Shown here: one piece after another, positions 41,001 to 46,285 of the stretch
Layout: every line of letters begins with the position of its first letter
Numbering within the stretch: position 1 is the stretch's first letter
Source of the DNA: Thermoplasmata archaeon
GTDB lineage: Archaea > Thermoplasmatota > Thermoplasmata > Lutacidiplasmatales > UBA184
NCBI GenBank assembly: GCA_028864975.1
Contig: JAGWLG010000021.1
Coordinates: 1-59,970 of the forward strand
DNA length: 59,970 bases
Direction: 5' to 3'
Program-made: the position numbers and the translations under genes
The notes under the pieces: model-generated
Database searches by the model: none
The model's input: the letters and a program-made list of their open reading frames with translations, nothing else
Told to the model about the DNA's origin: nothing

Positions 41001-44000
41001 CGCCTTCACCGTGTCCAGGCCGACATGCACCGCCGGGACCGGGAAGGAGCAGCTGCCGTCCCCCAGGGCGTCCGTGGACACGCCGCAGGCGACGCCGTTC
41101 CCCCAGCTCACCGTGATGGTGGAGCTGGCGAGGAACCCCGAAACGATGAACGAGGCCGGCGTCCCGGGGGCCCCTTGGCCGGGGGTGACGGTGAGGGACG
41201 GCATGGGGCCGACGTGCAGCTTCGTCGACGCTCCGTTCCCTTTCCCATCCGAGGCGGTGAACCCGTAGGTCGCGGGGGCCGTCCCTGCGGGGACCGTGAA
41301 GGCGCAGACGAAATGCCCGTCCACCGTGCTGGTCCCGACGCAGGCCGTTCCGCCGCCCCAGGCGACGGTCACCGCAGTGCTTCCCGCGTACCCGTCGCCG
41401 CTGAACTGGACGACGCTGCCGGGTGGGCCTCCGGCGATCGAAGCAGAGAGTGTCGCCTCCACCAGCACGGAGGAGGTGGCCGAGTGGCCCGCCGAGTCCC
41501 ACGCGGTGAAGATGTAGGTGCCCCCGACGACCCTCGAAGGGAGGCTGGCCCCGCAGTTCCACTCCCCGTGGGCGTCCACGGTCGCGCCGCAGAGCGTTCC
41601 GCCGCTCCACTGCACCGAGAGCCCGCCCCCTGGGAGGAATCCCTCCCCGAAGGCGCTCAGCCCTTGCCCAGGGGTCTGCACGCCCGGGTTGAGCATCAAC
41701 AGGGCCGGGGGAAGGACCTCGAAGAGGGCGGCGGCGCTCGTCCCCGCCGCGTCGGCGGCCGTGATCGCCCACGTGCCTGGGGTCCACCCGGCAGGGACCG
41801 TGGCGACGCAACTGAAGGAGCCTCCGGCATCCGAGGTGGCCGTGCAGAGCGTGCCTGTGGCCCCCGAGACCGTGACCGACGAGGCGGGAGCGAACCCGCT
41901 GCCATTGACCCAGAGCTGTACGCCCGGCACGCCCCCCGGCAGGGAGAGCTCGACCGACGCTCCGGAGACGCTTCCCACCGTCTCCAGAGCCGAAGCGAGG
42001 TTCCCGGAAGCGTCGCGGGCCGTGAAGGCGTAGGTACCCGGGGCCGTCGACGCCGGCACGGCGAACGTGCAGAGCAGGTCGCCGCTGCCGTCCGACGTGG
42101 TCGTGCAGGCCGTGCCCCCGATCCAGGTGAGCGCGACCGCGGAAGAGGAGGCGAACCCTGAGCCCTGGAACTCGACGGTCCCCCCCGGTCCGATCGAGGT
42201 GGGACTCGAGGAGAGCGACGGGACCACCGTCAGGGTCCCCGAGGCGGAGTTCCCGTAGGCGTCGGTCGCCGTGAAGGTGTAGCTCCCGGGCGGGGTAGAG
42301 GGGACCGACAGGCCGCAGCTGAAGCTGCCGAGCCCGTTCGCGGTCGTCGAGCAGAGGTCGGTCGAGAGCCCGGTCAGGCCCACGCTCGACCCTCCCACGA
42401 AGCCGCTACCGAAGAACGTGAGGCCCTGCCCCACGGTCACTTCCGAGGCACTGGCGGCGACCGCGGGGGCCGGCGTCACGGTCCAGGGGAGCGCCGCGGT
42501 GCTCCCCTGGCCGTCCGAGACGCTGAAGACGTACGGCCCGCTCGCGGTGCCCGAGGGGATCGTGAAGGAGCACCCGAAGTCGCCCAGGCGGTTCGCGAAC
42601 CCCGTGCACGCGGTCCCCGGCGACCAGCTCACCGTGACGGAGGCATTGCCGTGGAGGCCCCGAGCGGCGAGGTCGATGGGGGTCCCTACGGGACCGGCCG
42701 AGGTCGACCCGGTCAGCACCGCCGTCGCGTAGAACGTCGTCGTGGCGATATCGCCCGCGCTGTCCGCTGCGGTGATGGCCACCCCCCCGGCGGGCGTGTC
42801 AGGAAGGATGCAGGAGGTACTGAACGTCCCGTCGGCAGCGGGGGTGACGCTGCAGATCCCTCCGACCCAGGCGTAGATCGAGGTGCCCACGCTGGGCGCG
42901 AAGCCGCTCCCGTCGAACGTGACCTGGGAGTTGACGGGGGCGGTCGCGGGGGTTACGCTCAGGCTCGGGGTGGCGAGTACGGAGACCTTGACACCAGCGG
43001 TGTGCCCGACCGCGTCCGTGGCGTTGACCACGTACGACCCCGGAGCGGTGCCCAGCGGGACGATGAAGTTGCACGGGAAGCCGCCCTGCGCGGAGGTCGT
43101 GAGGGTGCAGAGGACCCCGGCCCAAGCTGCTGAGACCGAGACCGAGGTCGAGGCAGCGAACCCTGTGCCCACGAGGGCGTCCGAGCCCCCCGGCCCCACG
43201 CCCGCGGTCGAGAGGGAGGCCGAGGCCACGACGAAGACGGTCGAAGAGGCCGAGTGGCCGGACCCGTCGGAGGCCGTCGCGGTGTAGGGGCCGAACGCTT
43301 CCGCGGGGACCGTGAACGCGCAACTGAAGGCCCCCTGGCTGTCCGTGCCTACCGTGCAGACGGTGCCCCCCGGGCCCACGACGGAGACCCCCGCGGAGGG
43401 GGCGAACCCGCTACCGTAGAAGCTCACCTGATGACCGACCGTGGCGTTCCCCGGGACCACGAGGAGGGCCGGAGGGGAGGCGACCTGGAGGACCTCACCG
43501 GCCTGGTCGCCCGCCACGTCGGTCGCCGTGAAGTTGTAGTCCCCGGCGCGGGCCCCCGCGGGGATCGTGAAGGCGCAGGGACCAAAGCTGCCGGCAGTGG
43601 AGGCGGCAACGGAGCAGACGGTCCCTCCCGTCCACCGGAGGGTCACGGTCGAAGAGGCGCCGAACCCGGTCCCCGAGAAGGAGAGGGAGGTCCCCGGCGG
43701 TCCCCCGGCGGTCGTGGAGGAAAGGGAGGGATCGACCTGGAAGGTGACGGTCGTCGTGCTGCCCGAGGCGTCCGCGACGGTGAACGTCGCGCTCCCCGCG
43801 GGGCTCGCCCCCAGGGTCCAGCTACACCCCACCGCCCCGGCCCCGTTGGTGCCCGAGGTGCAGACCGTGTTCGAGAGGGCGTCCTTCACCGTGATGGACG
43901 AGTACGGCGCGAACCCCACTCCCTGCACCTGGACGGAGCTTCCGACACTCCCGTGCGCCGGGGCGATCAAGGCTGCGACCCCGGTCGTGGCGATCACCTC

Positions 44001-45035
44001 GACGCTCGCGGTGTTCGACGCCGCGTCGGTGGCGGTGAAGGCGTACCCGGTCGGTAGCGTCACGACCGGGATCGTGTAAGAGCAGCTGAACGCGCCGCTC
44101 GTCGAGGTCGTGGCGGTGCACGCCGTCCCAACCGGCCAGCTCACCGTTACGCTTTGGCTACCACCGAACCCGCTGCCGGTGAAAGTAACCGAGGTTCCCG
44201 GCGCCACCTCCGCCGCGGAGGACGTCAGCGTGGGGTAGACCTGTAGCGAGGTGGTCCCCGTACGCCCGGCGCCGTCCGTGCCCGTGAACGTCCAGAGACC
44301 GGCAGGGGTGGGGGGCACCAGGATGCTGCACGAGTAGTCCCCGCTCGCGTCGGTGGTGCCCGAGCAGGGCGTGCCCTGCGCCCAGGTGATCGAGATGGGG
44401 GAGGATGAAGTGAATCCGGAGGCGTCGAAGTTGATGTAGGCGCCGACCCCGGCGGTCCCCGGCAGGACGACCAGCGAGGCCGTCCCGGCGAAGGGGACCT
44501 CGGGCCCTGAGAAGGGGCCGCCGTTCCCCGCGGCGCTTCCCGAGGGACCGGACGACCCCGAGGGCCCTTGCGCAGGACCCGTTGCCCCGGGCGAAGGGGT
44601 CGAAGGACCCACGACGATCGTGCCGCCTTCCCCCGAGAGCGACGGGGTCGTGGTGGACCCGACCGTGAACGCGGGTGGGGGGGTGCCGGACCCGGAGCCC
44701 GAGGGAGAGAGAACGACCTGGGTCGCGGAGGCGGGAGCGGAACTGGGGGAGATAGGACCCCCCGCACCCGGAGCCGAGGCGATCCCGACGAGCCCGGCCC
44801 CACCTGGGGGAGAGGACGAGAGAAGGGCCTCGTTCGACACCGTCGATAGCGAGGAAGGAGGAGCCACCGCGAAGGCGGCCCCGGAGGCGACGAACACCCC
44901 CACGAGGATGACGGCCAAGAGGCGCGTGGCCCAGGGGGCCCTCGTCCGGCGGTCCCGAGGTGCGTAGCGCGGGACCGGGAGGGCGGGTTCTGTCGCTTCC
45001 GGAGGGCAGTGGCGAGGCAGGCGGCCAGGGCTCAT
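23019..45035 (-). CDS. Giant 7338-aa repetitive surface protein with C-terminal TM and zinc ribbon
   Basis: One uninterrupted gene of 22 kb. An N-terminal helix (about residues 37-57) follows a basic segment and serves as signal or anchor. After a Ser/Pro/Gly linker, about 80 tandem domains of roughly 82 residues extend to about residue 6830. Each follows a consensus of PTSGPVGTSVTFTGTGF, SSTVTVTWSGGTACTATT, GSFSCTFTVPAGTAAGSYTF and TATDGSGN, an Ig/IPT-like strand pattern with two cysteines about 12 residues apart. Four PKD-type domains follow. A transmembrane helix (GLFGALAIVVVIALLLMLL) precedes a basic stretch, then a Pro-rich cytoplasmic tail ends in a zinc ribbon (CSECGASN ... CSSCGAGL). 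It is probably an adhesin or envelope stalk several hundred nanometres long. The ATG at 45035 has a TATA-like element about 25 bases upstream. Confidence 0.85.
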   Translation of the reverse strand: MSPGRLPRHCPPEATEPALPVPRYAPRDRRTRAPWATRLLAVILVGVFVASGAAFAVAPPSSLSTVSNEALLSSSPPGGAGLVGIASAPGAGGPISPSSAPASATQVVLSPSGSGSGTPPPAFTVGSTTTPSLSGEGGTIVVGPSTPSPGATGPAQGPSGSSGPSGSAAGNGGPFSGPEVPFAGTASLVVLPGTAGVGAYINFDASGFTSSSPISITWAQGTPCSGTTDASGDYSCSILVPPTPAGLWTFTGTDGAGRTGTTSLQVYPTLTSSAAEVAPGTSVTFTGSGFGGSQSVTVSWPVGTACTATTSTSGAFSCSYTIPVVTLPTGYAFTATDAASNTASVEVIATTGVAALIAPAHGSVGSSVQVQGVGFAPYSSITVKDALSNTVCTSGTNGAGAVGCSWTLGASPAGSATFTVADASGSTTTVTFQVDPSLSSTTAGGPPGTSLSFSGTGFGASSTVTLRWTGGTVCSVAASTAGSFGPCAFTIPAGARAGDYNFTATDVAGDQAGEVLQVASPPALLVVPGNATVGHQVSFYGSGFAPSAGVSVVGPGGTVCTVGTDSQGAFSCAFTVPAEAFGPYTATASDGSGHSASSTVFVVASASLSTAGVGPGGSDALVGTGFAASTSVSVSAAWAGVLCTLTTSAQGGFPCNFIVPLGTAPGSYVVNATDAVGHTAGVKVSVLATPSLSVTPATAPVNSQVTFDGSGFAPSVGTSIYAWVGGICSVTPAADGTFSTSCILPDTPAGGVAITAADSAGDIATTTFYATAVLTGSTSAGPVGTPIDLAARGLHGNASVTVSWSPGTACTGFANRLGDFGCSFTIPSGTASGPYVFSVSDGQGSTAALPWTVTPAPAVAASASEVTVGQGLTFFGSGFVGGSSVGLTGLSTDLCSTTANGLGSFSCGLSVPSTPPGSYTFTATDAYGNSASGTLTVVPSLSSSPTSIGPGGTVEFQGSGFASSSAVALTWIGGTACTTTSDGSGDLLCTFAVPASTAPGTYAFTARDASGNLASALETVGSVSGASVELSLPGGVPGVQLWVNGSGFAPASSVTVSGATGTLCTATSDAGGSFSCVATVPAGWTPGTWAITAADAAGTSAAALFEVLPPALLMLNPGVQTPGQGLSAFGEGFLPGGGLSVQWSGGTLCGATVDAHGEWNCGASLPSRVVGGTYIFTAWDSAGHSATSSVLVEATLSASIAGGPPGSVVQFSGDGYAGSTAVTVAWGGGTACVGTSTVDGHFVCAFTVPAGTAPATYGFTASDGKGNGASTKLHVGPMPSLTVTPGQGAPGTPASFIVSGFLASSTITVSWGNGVACGVSTDALGDGSCSFPVPAVHVGLDTVKATDPSGDTASTTFNVVPGLTESLSGASAGSGVLFQGEGYAGGSLVSVTYAGGTACSSTTGATGSFSCQATVAAGTPPGDYIFTAKDASNDLATILFQVTGSAPVLSATPGVVTPGANVELVGNGFGSNVYWWITSLSWTGGGICQPGTNVFGSFSCGLTIPSGQPGGSYVFSFNDGEGHQASTTVVIAPSLTVSSTTAPTGDALVFSGSSFPASTAVAVSWTPGTACTATTDTHGSFACTLVVPGGTAPGSYTFDAIAGGLSSATSARVVGAPSFQVLPGAGPEGSSIFSSGNGFLAGSATSVISAAGVACNVWYGAGSDGSFTCGFSLSGLPAGGQTLTARDGNGDAATAMFTVVPELSLSLSSGGLGTSFVISGTGYAASSTVTVTWDAGTACTATTDRFGSFACVFSIGPTTAPGSHGFTGRDASGNFAGNVFTVTTTRELQSSPPSGQAGTSVLFEGSGFAVSSSITLAWTQGTACTATSSAQGAFSCTFAIPAGTAAGAYGFTATDGSGGTASTTFTVVTAAAPSLSVTPSSGPVGASFDFTGSAFTPSSGVQVSWSGGGVCGAYTSTSGTFSCTAVVPAMPAGPEAFTAVDGAGLSAVVSFTVNPRLVGSPTGGPGGTSIEFRGTGFAASGSVSVTWSGGTACTTSTDSAGSFLCFYVLPVGTAAGSTTFTATDGLGHSSPVVFQVTGTPALSPSPNHGPVGTSISLSGSGFAISSGVVVSLLGNVECTVTTDSAGAFSCGFQLPPTPAGSVAITATDGEGNTASTPFIVDPSLTSSIPGGPSGIQVVFSGTGYGASLTVSVTWTSGTACSTTTDVQGSFSCSYVLPGGTTVGSYAFTGTDSATNTASLLFEATGTTGLTESTSSGPVGTSVAFSATGLVPNVPYWKGGLISWSYGTPCDPGTSATGTFTCSFNLPAVPHGTYTFTASDGYGDQPTQTFTVTPALGESVVGGPTGTPVEFQGTGYAAGSAVSVTWTSGTACTATTDTGGSFGCVYSIPSGTTTGSYAFTGTDASTNTATVFFQVTGSPTLTPSPLSGPVGTSITLSASGLVSSVAAQFYGSQGQICSVTTSATGTASCGFTLPATPAGTISLFVQDAYGNTAATPFVVTSSLAIAPGSGPAGTTVVLTGSGFGAYSATTVTWTGGGPSPCSLTSGGLGSFLCTFLVPVGTAPGGYTFTATDASSNTASSSFTVNPTSPPVLSLSTSSATFGTGVEVQGTGFAVRSPVTVSWTWGTLCTGTTDGEGAFSCTFFVGSVPYGAHTVTATDGASNTATASLQVNGMLSVAPGEGRVGTVLSFSVTGLTASAPLWLNWSRGVACTGTTSALGAFSCPYSVPTGTAPGTYGFTATDRPGHTAGTTFQVVSPALALSPTSGPQGGTVVATGTYFAALSSVWLNWSRGTACTATTNSVGEFSCSFVLPLAVPAGTYTFTATDRPGNSATASFTLLSPNLAETPGQGPTGTSVTFAGSGFAASSSFTVTWSGGTACSGTTNAQGVFTCSYTIPLTTSAGSYTFTATDGVGNTAGVPFTVTTPMLTAVPPGGPSGIVLTIEGSGFTVSSTVTVTWPSGTVCSVATTPTGTFVCTFTLPAGLAVGSYGFSATDAAGAGATLLVVATGTTTLLVSVSVATPGTSVAFYGTGYVPGANVVVVGPIGNGCSGGASSTGTFSCGLTLPGTPFGTDTFTASDGWDDFASTSFKVVPVISATVYGLAAVNAPAGSTVDFRGAGFAASSAITLTWDGGAPGCTATSDLAGSFSCSWTVPKGTVPGSYGFTAVDGAGNAASLKFYAGGFPQLSVSPGTVPAGTAVTIGASGFLGNVPWWETWINWTYGNICNPGTSSIGRLGPCTYTIPSYVPDGRYGVTAADIYGDFANGTVVVGPSLTAAPTGVATGGTVTFTGAGFSALTSVTLTWSGGTLCTLNTAPDGSFSCRWSVPAATAPGTYDFGARDSNGHQASVVVTVVPAPEVSASPSTTEVGASVNVVGSGFGPSVGQYVTVSWNYGTLCSVWSNGLYGVFSCSFTVPTLPAGRYLLTATDSAGDVATTNLTLTPTATVLPAQGGIGASVTVSGLGFAALSSVQVRWSRGLVCTALTDVQGTFSCTFTVPVGTPGGSYALVATDASGNQGSTPFTVSPGAAAALAVAPAGGPAGLHAVLSGTGFAASSAVTVSWSGGTACTATTDPTGSFTCVFVVPVGTAPGTYGLTATDGSGDTSSAVLAVSSGAPLLVLSAPSGTSGSPLYLYMTGFAFSSTVTVTAPGWGAVCTGTATGGDFSCTYTLPTWVGGGVRLTANDSYGDTAWAVFNVVPVLSLSLPGGAPGTLVQVQGASFAASASVTVNLPSSLFCTATTDPLGSFSCSARVPAGTPAGEISIDASDSSGNRAASLFYSTGAPTLSVLPGEGPVGSSLSFQATGFPANSLLSLGWAEGNVCQTTSDGTGQASCSLTIADTPAGATLFTMADSWGDSATTTFSVFPTLALSVYAGPTGTTLDATARGFAPSAPATVWVKGTAVCTTTTTPLGDLSCTFVVPSGWPVGSLEVLGSVSGLTASAIFFVTASLSLALSPSTGPVGTPITFVGSGFLPQAGVTVSWLEGIACGTTADALGSFTCSFTLPDAPAGSTSFSATDGSGGTATASFTVTPSFADSPKGGPVGTLVTFTGTGFASLSSTTVTYSGGTACTATTDSRGDLTCTFSVPAGTAVGSYVMTATDASGNKASALFEATGTTTLSVTPTATVGSTVTLTGAGFAPNLPWYGVGISWTYGSGCSTGTSPSGTFTCSFVLPTVPGVSYLFTATDTDGNTASATMTVVAALSVGPAGGPIGSEATFRGNGFHASSSITVTWTSGTACTGSSDLDGVFSCVFTVPTGTAVGGYTFTATDGSGNSATTSFYATGTTVLTASVTTGPYGTGLTLSGTGYTSSVPFTILFQGGGFDLVVCSSQGWPYNAPDTTSAGTLSCSWSLPAVPAGTYTFTARDQDGISASASFTATPSLVLSAPGGPVGAPVKFTGYGFAAASAVTVSWSGGTACTATTAGNGTFSCAFSPGATPAGSYVFTATDAASNSATGSYTIYTLVSASPDTGQPGSAFTVSGSGYAASGSITVTWFGGGTLCTATATTSGSFSCAATVPAGATSGTHSVVASDGTHSASVPFYVATPALTVSSPSGAVGIPLTFSGTAFTATSSYTLTWSGGTACSGTTSASGTFSCSFTVPTGTSPAGYTFTAKDAASLTASVGFTVTTPGVAVSVPGAPPGVEVFLNGVGFSPGVALTVTWAPGTACSLTTSSLGGFTCNFVIPGGTAAGTYAFRATDAYGASATVGFYVTGAPGLTLNPTVGIVGDSVSFTAGGYVVGSNVAISWTGGSVCGGTADSQGSMSCSFTVPAEPAGTYTFTAADTYGDHASATFQLTSSLYEEEGGQTITGGPVGSRITFSGTAFGAGRTATVSWPAGTACTSTVAANGDFTCSFTIPVGTASGSYAFTANDGAGDTASVLFEVTGAATTLADSPSSGPVGTSVTFTGNGFASNAPWWEDSLTWYQGGVCNPGTSATGSFTCSLSIPVGTPAGTYTFVAADAFGDTASTTFTVVTATLTASLPGGPIGTSIDFSGRGYAAVSALTLTWSGGTACSLTTNRQGDFTCVFVVPAGTITGTYAFTATDASSNSASVSFVVTGTTSLTATPSTGPGGTSVTFAGTGFVPNVNWWQTAISWAGGTACQPGTDGTGSFSCGFTIPARTAIGTYTFTAVDGDGNSASATFTVQPPALSLSPTGGPPGTAVAVSGTGFLRSSPITVTWSGGTVCTSTTDRTGSFSCDFTIPAGTAAGSYTFTAADGASNTATATFKVTAPALLTVSPASAAVGTTITITASGFVPGDWLNIAWSGGVVCYGGLSAAGTLSCSINVWSLPHGPVVLTATDSSGTTASTTFQVLASLTASPGAAPNGATSTLSGTGFTAGSSVSVTWTPGTACTATADTQGSFSCLFTVPAGTAAGSYTLTATDGSGVSATSPFQALGALSLLLAPASGAPGSSVLVTGTGFVPSTWDTAQWVRTGATLCSATSSATGTFSCTFTVPTTGQGTYNVTGFDGQGNSAQAQFTVVPALTDSPSFGTVGTSVVFSGAAFRAFSSISLTWSGGTACTSAAGHSGQFQCTFTIPVGTSGGPHTFTATDGAGNTASVVFTETALVLSPTLGPVGTSVTFTAEGFHPSTSISIAWSGGTTCSGTTDTLGSFSCSAAAPAAPAGMVLFTASDTLGSTASATFQITTAVAVSPTTGPVGTTLAITGTGFAATSAVSVTYDQGTLCTATTSAAGSFSCTGALAADTVGAHTLTAVDASSNSASTTFTVVAALSASPSAGPAGTAATFSGTGFHATSAITLTWVGGTACTTASSAVGSFSCVFTIPVGTAGGTYLFNAKDASMVSADTNFTVSDLVASPTSGPLGTVVAFTATGFASSSAMTITWSGGTACSGTTSGTGSYSCTFTIPSGTAPGPYTFTATDGSGNTGTTIFTVTPTLSDAPTSGPVGTSITFTGSNFAASSTVVVTWSGGTACSGTSSANGAFSCTFSVPSGTVGGPYTFTGKDGSGNTATATFTVVGSLAISPPSGPTGSVLLLTGAGFGASDAYTVTWTYGTVCTGTTGVTGAFSCSFTVPATPAGSYTFSASDLSGATGSATFTVVPALSVSPTSGPVGTSLVFTGTGYAASSPTTVTSSGGTACTATTDTTGSFTCSYVLTATPAGATSFTGTDGASNSATAVFTVTPSISLAPTSGAAGASVAVSGSGFAASSAVTATAFGGTACTATTDAFGTFSCSFTVPSTPVGSYTVTATDSASNAASASFYVRPGLSPTPTSGAVGSTFTLAGTGFAASTSVTVTSSLGGGTTTTDAAGAFSMTLTVAAGTVGGTYSINATDTSGHYALTSFLVMPSLSVSPMGGPVGTVATFAATGFPASTAYTLTWSGGTACSGTTTATGTFGCTYTIPVGTAGGPYVFSARTTGSTATATFTVTYISVSPASGPVGTSLAFTAGGYAPTSSFTVTWSGGTACSGTTTATGTFSCSFTLPAVPAGAVTFTGTDGAGTSASTTFTVTPALSASPTSGPVGTSITFSGTGFAATSALAVSWSGGTACTATSSATGSFSCSFALTAAAAGPYTFTATDASSDSAAATFTVTPALGVSPVSSTLPVTLTFTGSGFAATSAVTVSWSGGSACTATSSASGGFSCTFAVPPSPAGSITFTATDAASNTATASFTVLPSVSVAPGSGTVGSSLVFSGTGFAASSTTVVSWTGGTACSATSSAVGSFTCTFALTPAPAGALTFTATDSGSNSASTTFTVTPSLSVAPTSGPVGTSVVLSGEGFAATSAVSVNWAGGTPCTATTGTSGAFTCTFVLKPTVAGALLLTATDASSNSATATFTVTSLLTTSPTSGAAGTTVAFIGSGFAASSTVGVLWTGGTACQGTSGPTGSFSCSFVLPGSASPGATTFTATDLAGNTATASFTVLGTPSVSPPAASPASVDVGGSVSFTTTASGGSGTYTTYAWTESGTGLGCVLANAAKITCSPTTAGNYTVAVTVTDSNGVVSASATSSNFEVFGLPVAGRPLGVPASVDVGQSVNFTVDAWGGSGAIATYTWTESASALGCALANAATITCVPTAAGSYTVSVTVTDANGGASSASTSAALTVSPALSVPAPTASPSTLDVGGTTTLSSASSGGSGGDTYIWTGLPAGCTGSGASFSCTPTAAGTFSVAVEVKDANGRSVVSPALSLTVNSAVAVTASASPTSGDTSTSFAFSATASGGTAPLTYTWRFGDGGRGSGATASHTFSAAGTYTVRVWANDSAGGSSSAAVTVTVASSGGGGKILGLPSIEAYGLFGALAIVVVIALLLMLLRRRKGGVRPRAEPPVSEPSLSVPSVPSGPGAAAAPPPVATSPPPPSSAPPPSDVPNPTPYSAIPATNLPKPSSEAPFPPGGPISSSNAGSKTPIFCSECGASNDREATACSSCGAGLNV
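24540..44490 (-). repeat. Long tandem array of ~246-bp coding repeats
   Basis: The coding repeats of the giant gene form one array of about 80 units with a period near 246 bases. Units differ widely in sequence yet keep the period and the cysteine codons. Several longer units (for example with inserts before the cysteine pair) interrupt the pattern. Confidence 0.8.
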
Positions 45036-45054
45036 GGAAGATGTATCGGGTCAC

Positions 45055-45064
45055 GTATTTGTAA
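45055..45064 (-). promoter_or_regulatory. TATA box of the giant gene
   Basis: Minus strand TTACAAATAC, 20-29 bases before the ATG at 45035. It is AT-rich within GC-rich DNA and compatible with a leaderless transcript. Confidence 0.5.
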
Positions 45065-45156
45065 GGTGGTGTCGACACGCATGTTCGATGCTTCGCAAGT
45101 GAAAAACTGAGAGAGAACGAGCGCGGGCACGCAACCCGCGCAACAGCGGCCGCGCG

Positions 45157-45262
45157 GAGCGCGCGGAGCAGCCGCACGTCGCCCGCGCCGAGAGGGCTGG
45201 ACCAGGACAAGCCCGTCCTCTTGCCGCTCTATCCGATCGCCGACACGCCGCCGAGGTCCTTG
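45157..45262 (-). pseudogene. Remnant of a second transposase-derived gene copy (C-terminal end)
   Basis: The DNA here aligns closely with 47759-47862, the 3' end of the gene at 47733-49274. Shared blocks include CACGCCGCC-like runs and the translated pieces LGGVSAIG, KRTGLSWS and RLLRALR, which match LGGVSAVG, KRTGLSWF and RLLRALG. A stop codon interrupts the frame. Only about 100 bases remain, in the same orientation as the intact copy. Confidence 0.65.
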
Positions 45263-45311
45263 GCGTGAACGAGCGGTCCCGCTACGGAGGACGGAGGCGG
45301 AGGAACGGCGA

Positions 45312-45947
45312 CTATGGCTCCTGGACCCAGACCGCGATCGCCGTGCGGCGCACCCCAAAGCGACCAAAGACCTCGTCGAGCGACGGCCACGCGGCCTCCG
45401 GGACCATGACCGCTCCCCTGCCGGCACGCCATCCGCCGGAGCGCTCGATGAGCCCCTGCCGCTGCGACACGTAGTTGCGCTTCCCGACCCTCTTTCGGGT
45501 CCGGGACCCGTCCAGCTCTCGGAGGAAGCGAGCCCTGCGGGCCGGCGGGAGCTTCTCCGCCCAGTAGGACACCGCGCGGAACGGCCTGAGCCCGAGGTCG
45601 GAGGGGGTCAGCCGGGGCATCGCCCCGACGAGAGGGCGGCCATCTCGCAGGACCGATTCCAAGAACTGCCGGTCCGTGCGTTCGAGCTCTTCATGGGGCA
45701 CGAAGACGGGCGAGATGGAGATGCCGTGCGTTCGCTCGATGCCGAACAGCGCGAGGAAGACCGGCCTGCGCGCCTCCTTTGTGCAGTCGATGAGCAGGTC
45801 GACGTCGCTCCCGGGGGTGGGGGTCCCCCGCGCGACCGAGCCGAAGAGCACGACGTTGCGCACGCCGCGGATCTCGCCCAGTCGCCTCTGGATCTCGGTC
45901 AGCGCGAGGTCGAACCGAGGAAGGCTCAACGGAGGTGTCGTCGACAT
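45312..45947 (-). CDS. MNT-type nucleotidyltransferase
   Basis: The 211-residue protein contains a minimal nucleotidyltransferase core: VVLFGSVARGTPTPGSDVDL holds the GSx and DxD pattern that binds the metal and NTP. A middle segment (ISPVFVPHEELERT) fits the third acidic position, and a longer C-terminal region of unknown fold follows (RARFLRELDGSRTRKRVGKRNYV), probably helical and basic. Such enzymes pair with HEPN proteins in toxin-antitoxin modules and can modify the partner by adding nucleotides. Its 5' end overlaps the upstream HEPN-like gene by 22 bases. At 211 residues it is about double the usual length of an MNT antitoxin, so an additional role is possible. Confidence 0.8.
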   Translation of the reverse strand: MSTTPPLSLPRFDLALTEIQRRLGEIRGVRNVVLFGSVARGTPTPGSDVDLLIDCTKEARRPVFLALFGIERTHGISISPVFVPHEELERTDRQFLESVLRDGRPLVGAMPRLTPSDLGLRPFRAVSYWAEKLPPARRARFLRELDGSRTRKRVGKRNYVSQRQGLIERSGGWRAGRGAVMVPEAAWPSLDEVFGRFGVRRTAIAVWVQEP

Positions 45948-46285
45948 ATCTCCTCGATCAGCGCGAAGTTGCTACGGGCCTCCTGGAAGTCCTCCTCGGA
46001 CCCTGATGCCCCATAGACGAACTTGCTGCGGGCCACATGGTCCAGGTAACGAAAGGCCTCGGCGACGCGGTCCGAATCCTCGCCCAGAATGGTCGGGTTG
46101 CGCCGCAACTCGTCCGCGACCTTCTGGTGTTTCATGATGTGGAGACGAGCCTTCGCCGCGCAGGCCTCGATGAGGTGATAGGCGGCGAGGAACCACATCT
46201 CGACCTTGGGAGCGCGAAGGTCGGAGACGTTGGCCTGCGCGAGGAACTCCTCGGCCCGCTGGAGGTGGTTCTCGAGGCTCGACAT
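45926..46285 (-). CDS. HEPN-like partner of MNT protein
   Basis: The 119-residue all-helical protein (MSSLENHLQRAEEFLAQAN, VEMWFLAAYHLIEACAAKAR, DRVAEAFRYLDHVARSKFVY, FALIEEICRRHL) resembles the HEPN-like proteins encoded next to archaeal MNT genes. The RNase motif RxxxxH of active HEPN toxins is not apparent, so it may be a non-nuclease partner or have diverged. The gene precedes the MNT gene and overlaps it. A perfect 7-bp inverted repeat abuts the start codon and may be an operator. Confidence 0.65.
   Translation of the reverse strand: MSSLENHLQRAEEFLAQANVSDLRAPKVEMWFLAAYHLIEACAAKARLHIMKHQKVADELRRNPTILGEDSDRVAEAFRYLDHVARSKFVYGASGSEEDFQEARSNFALIEEICRRHLR

Noticed and set aside
24073..42161. 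Very long open frames antisense or in shifted frames within the giant gene (for example 24073-28122 minus, 34539-38276 plus, 38892-42161 plus).
   Set aside because: They are high-GC shadows of the repeats: products are rich in Arg, Gly, Pro and His without folds, and vary with the repeat phase.
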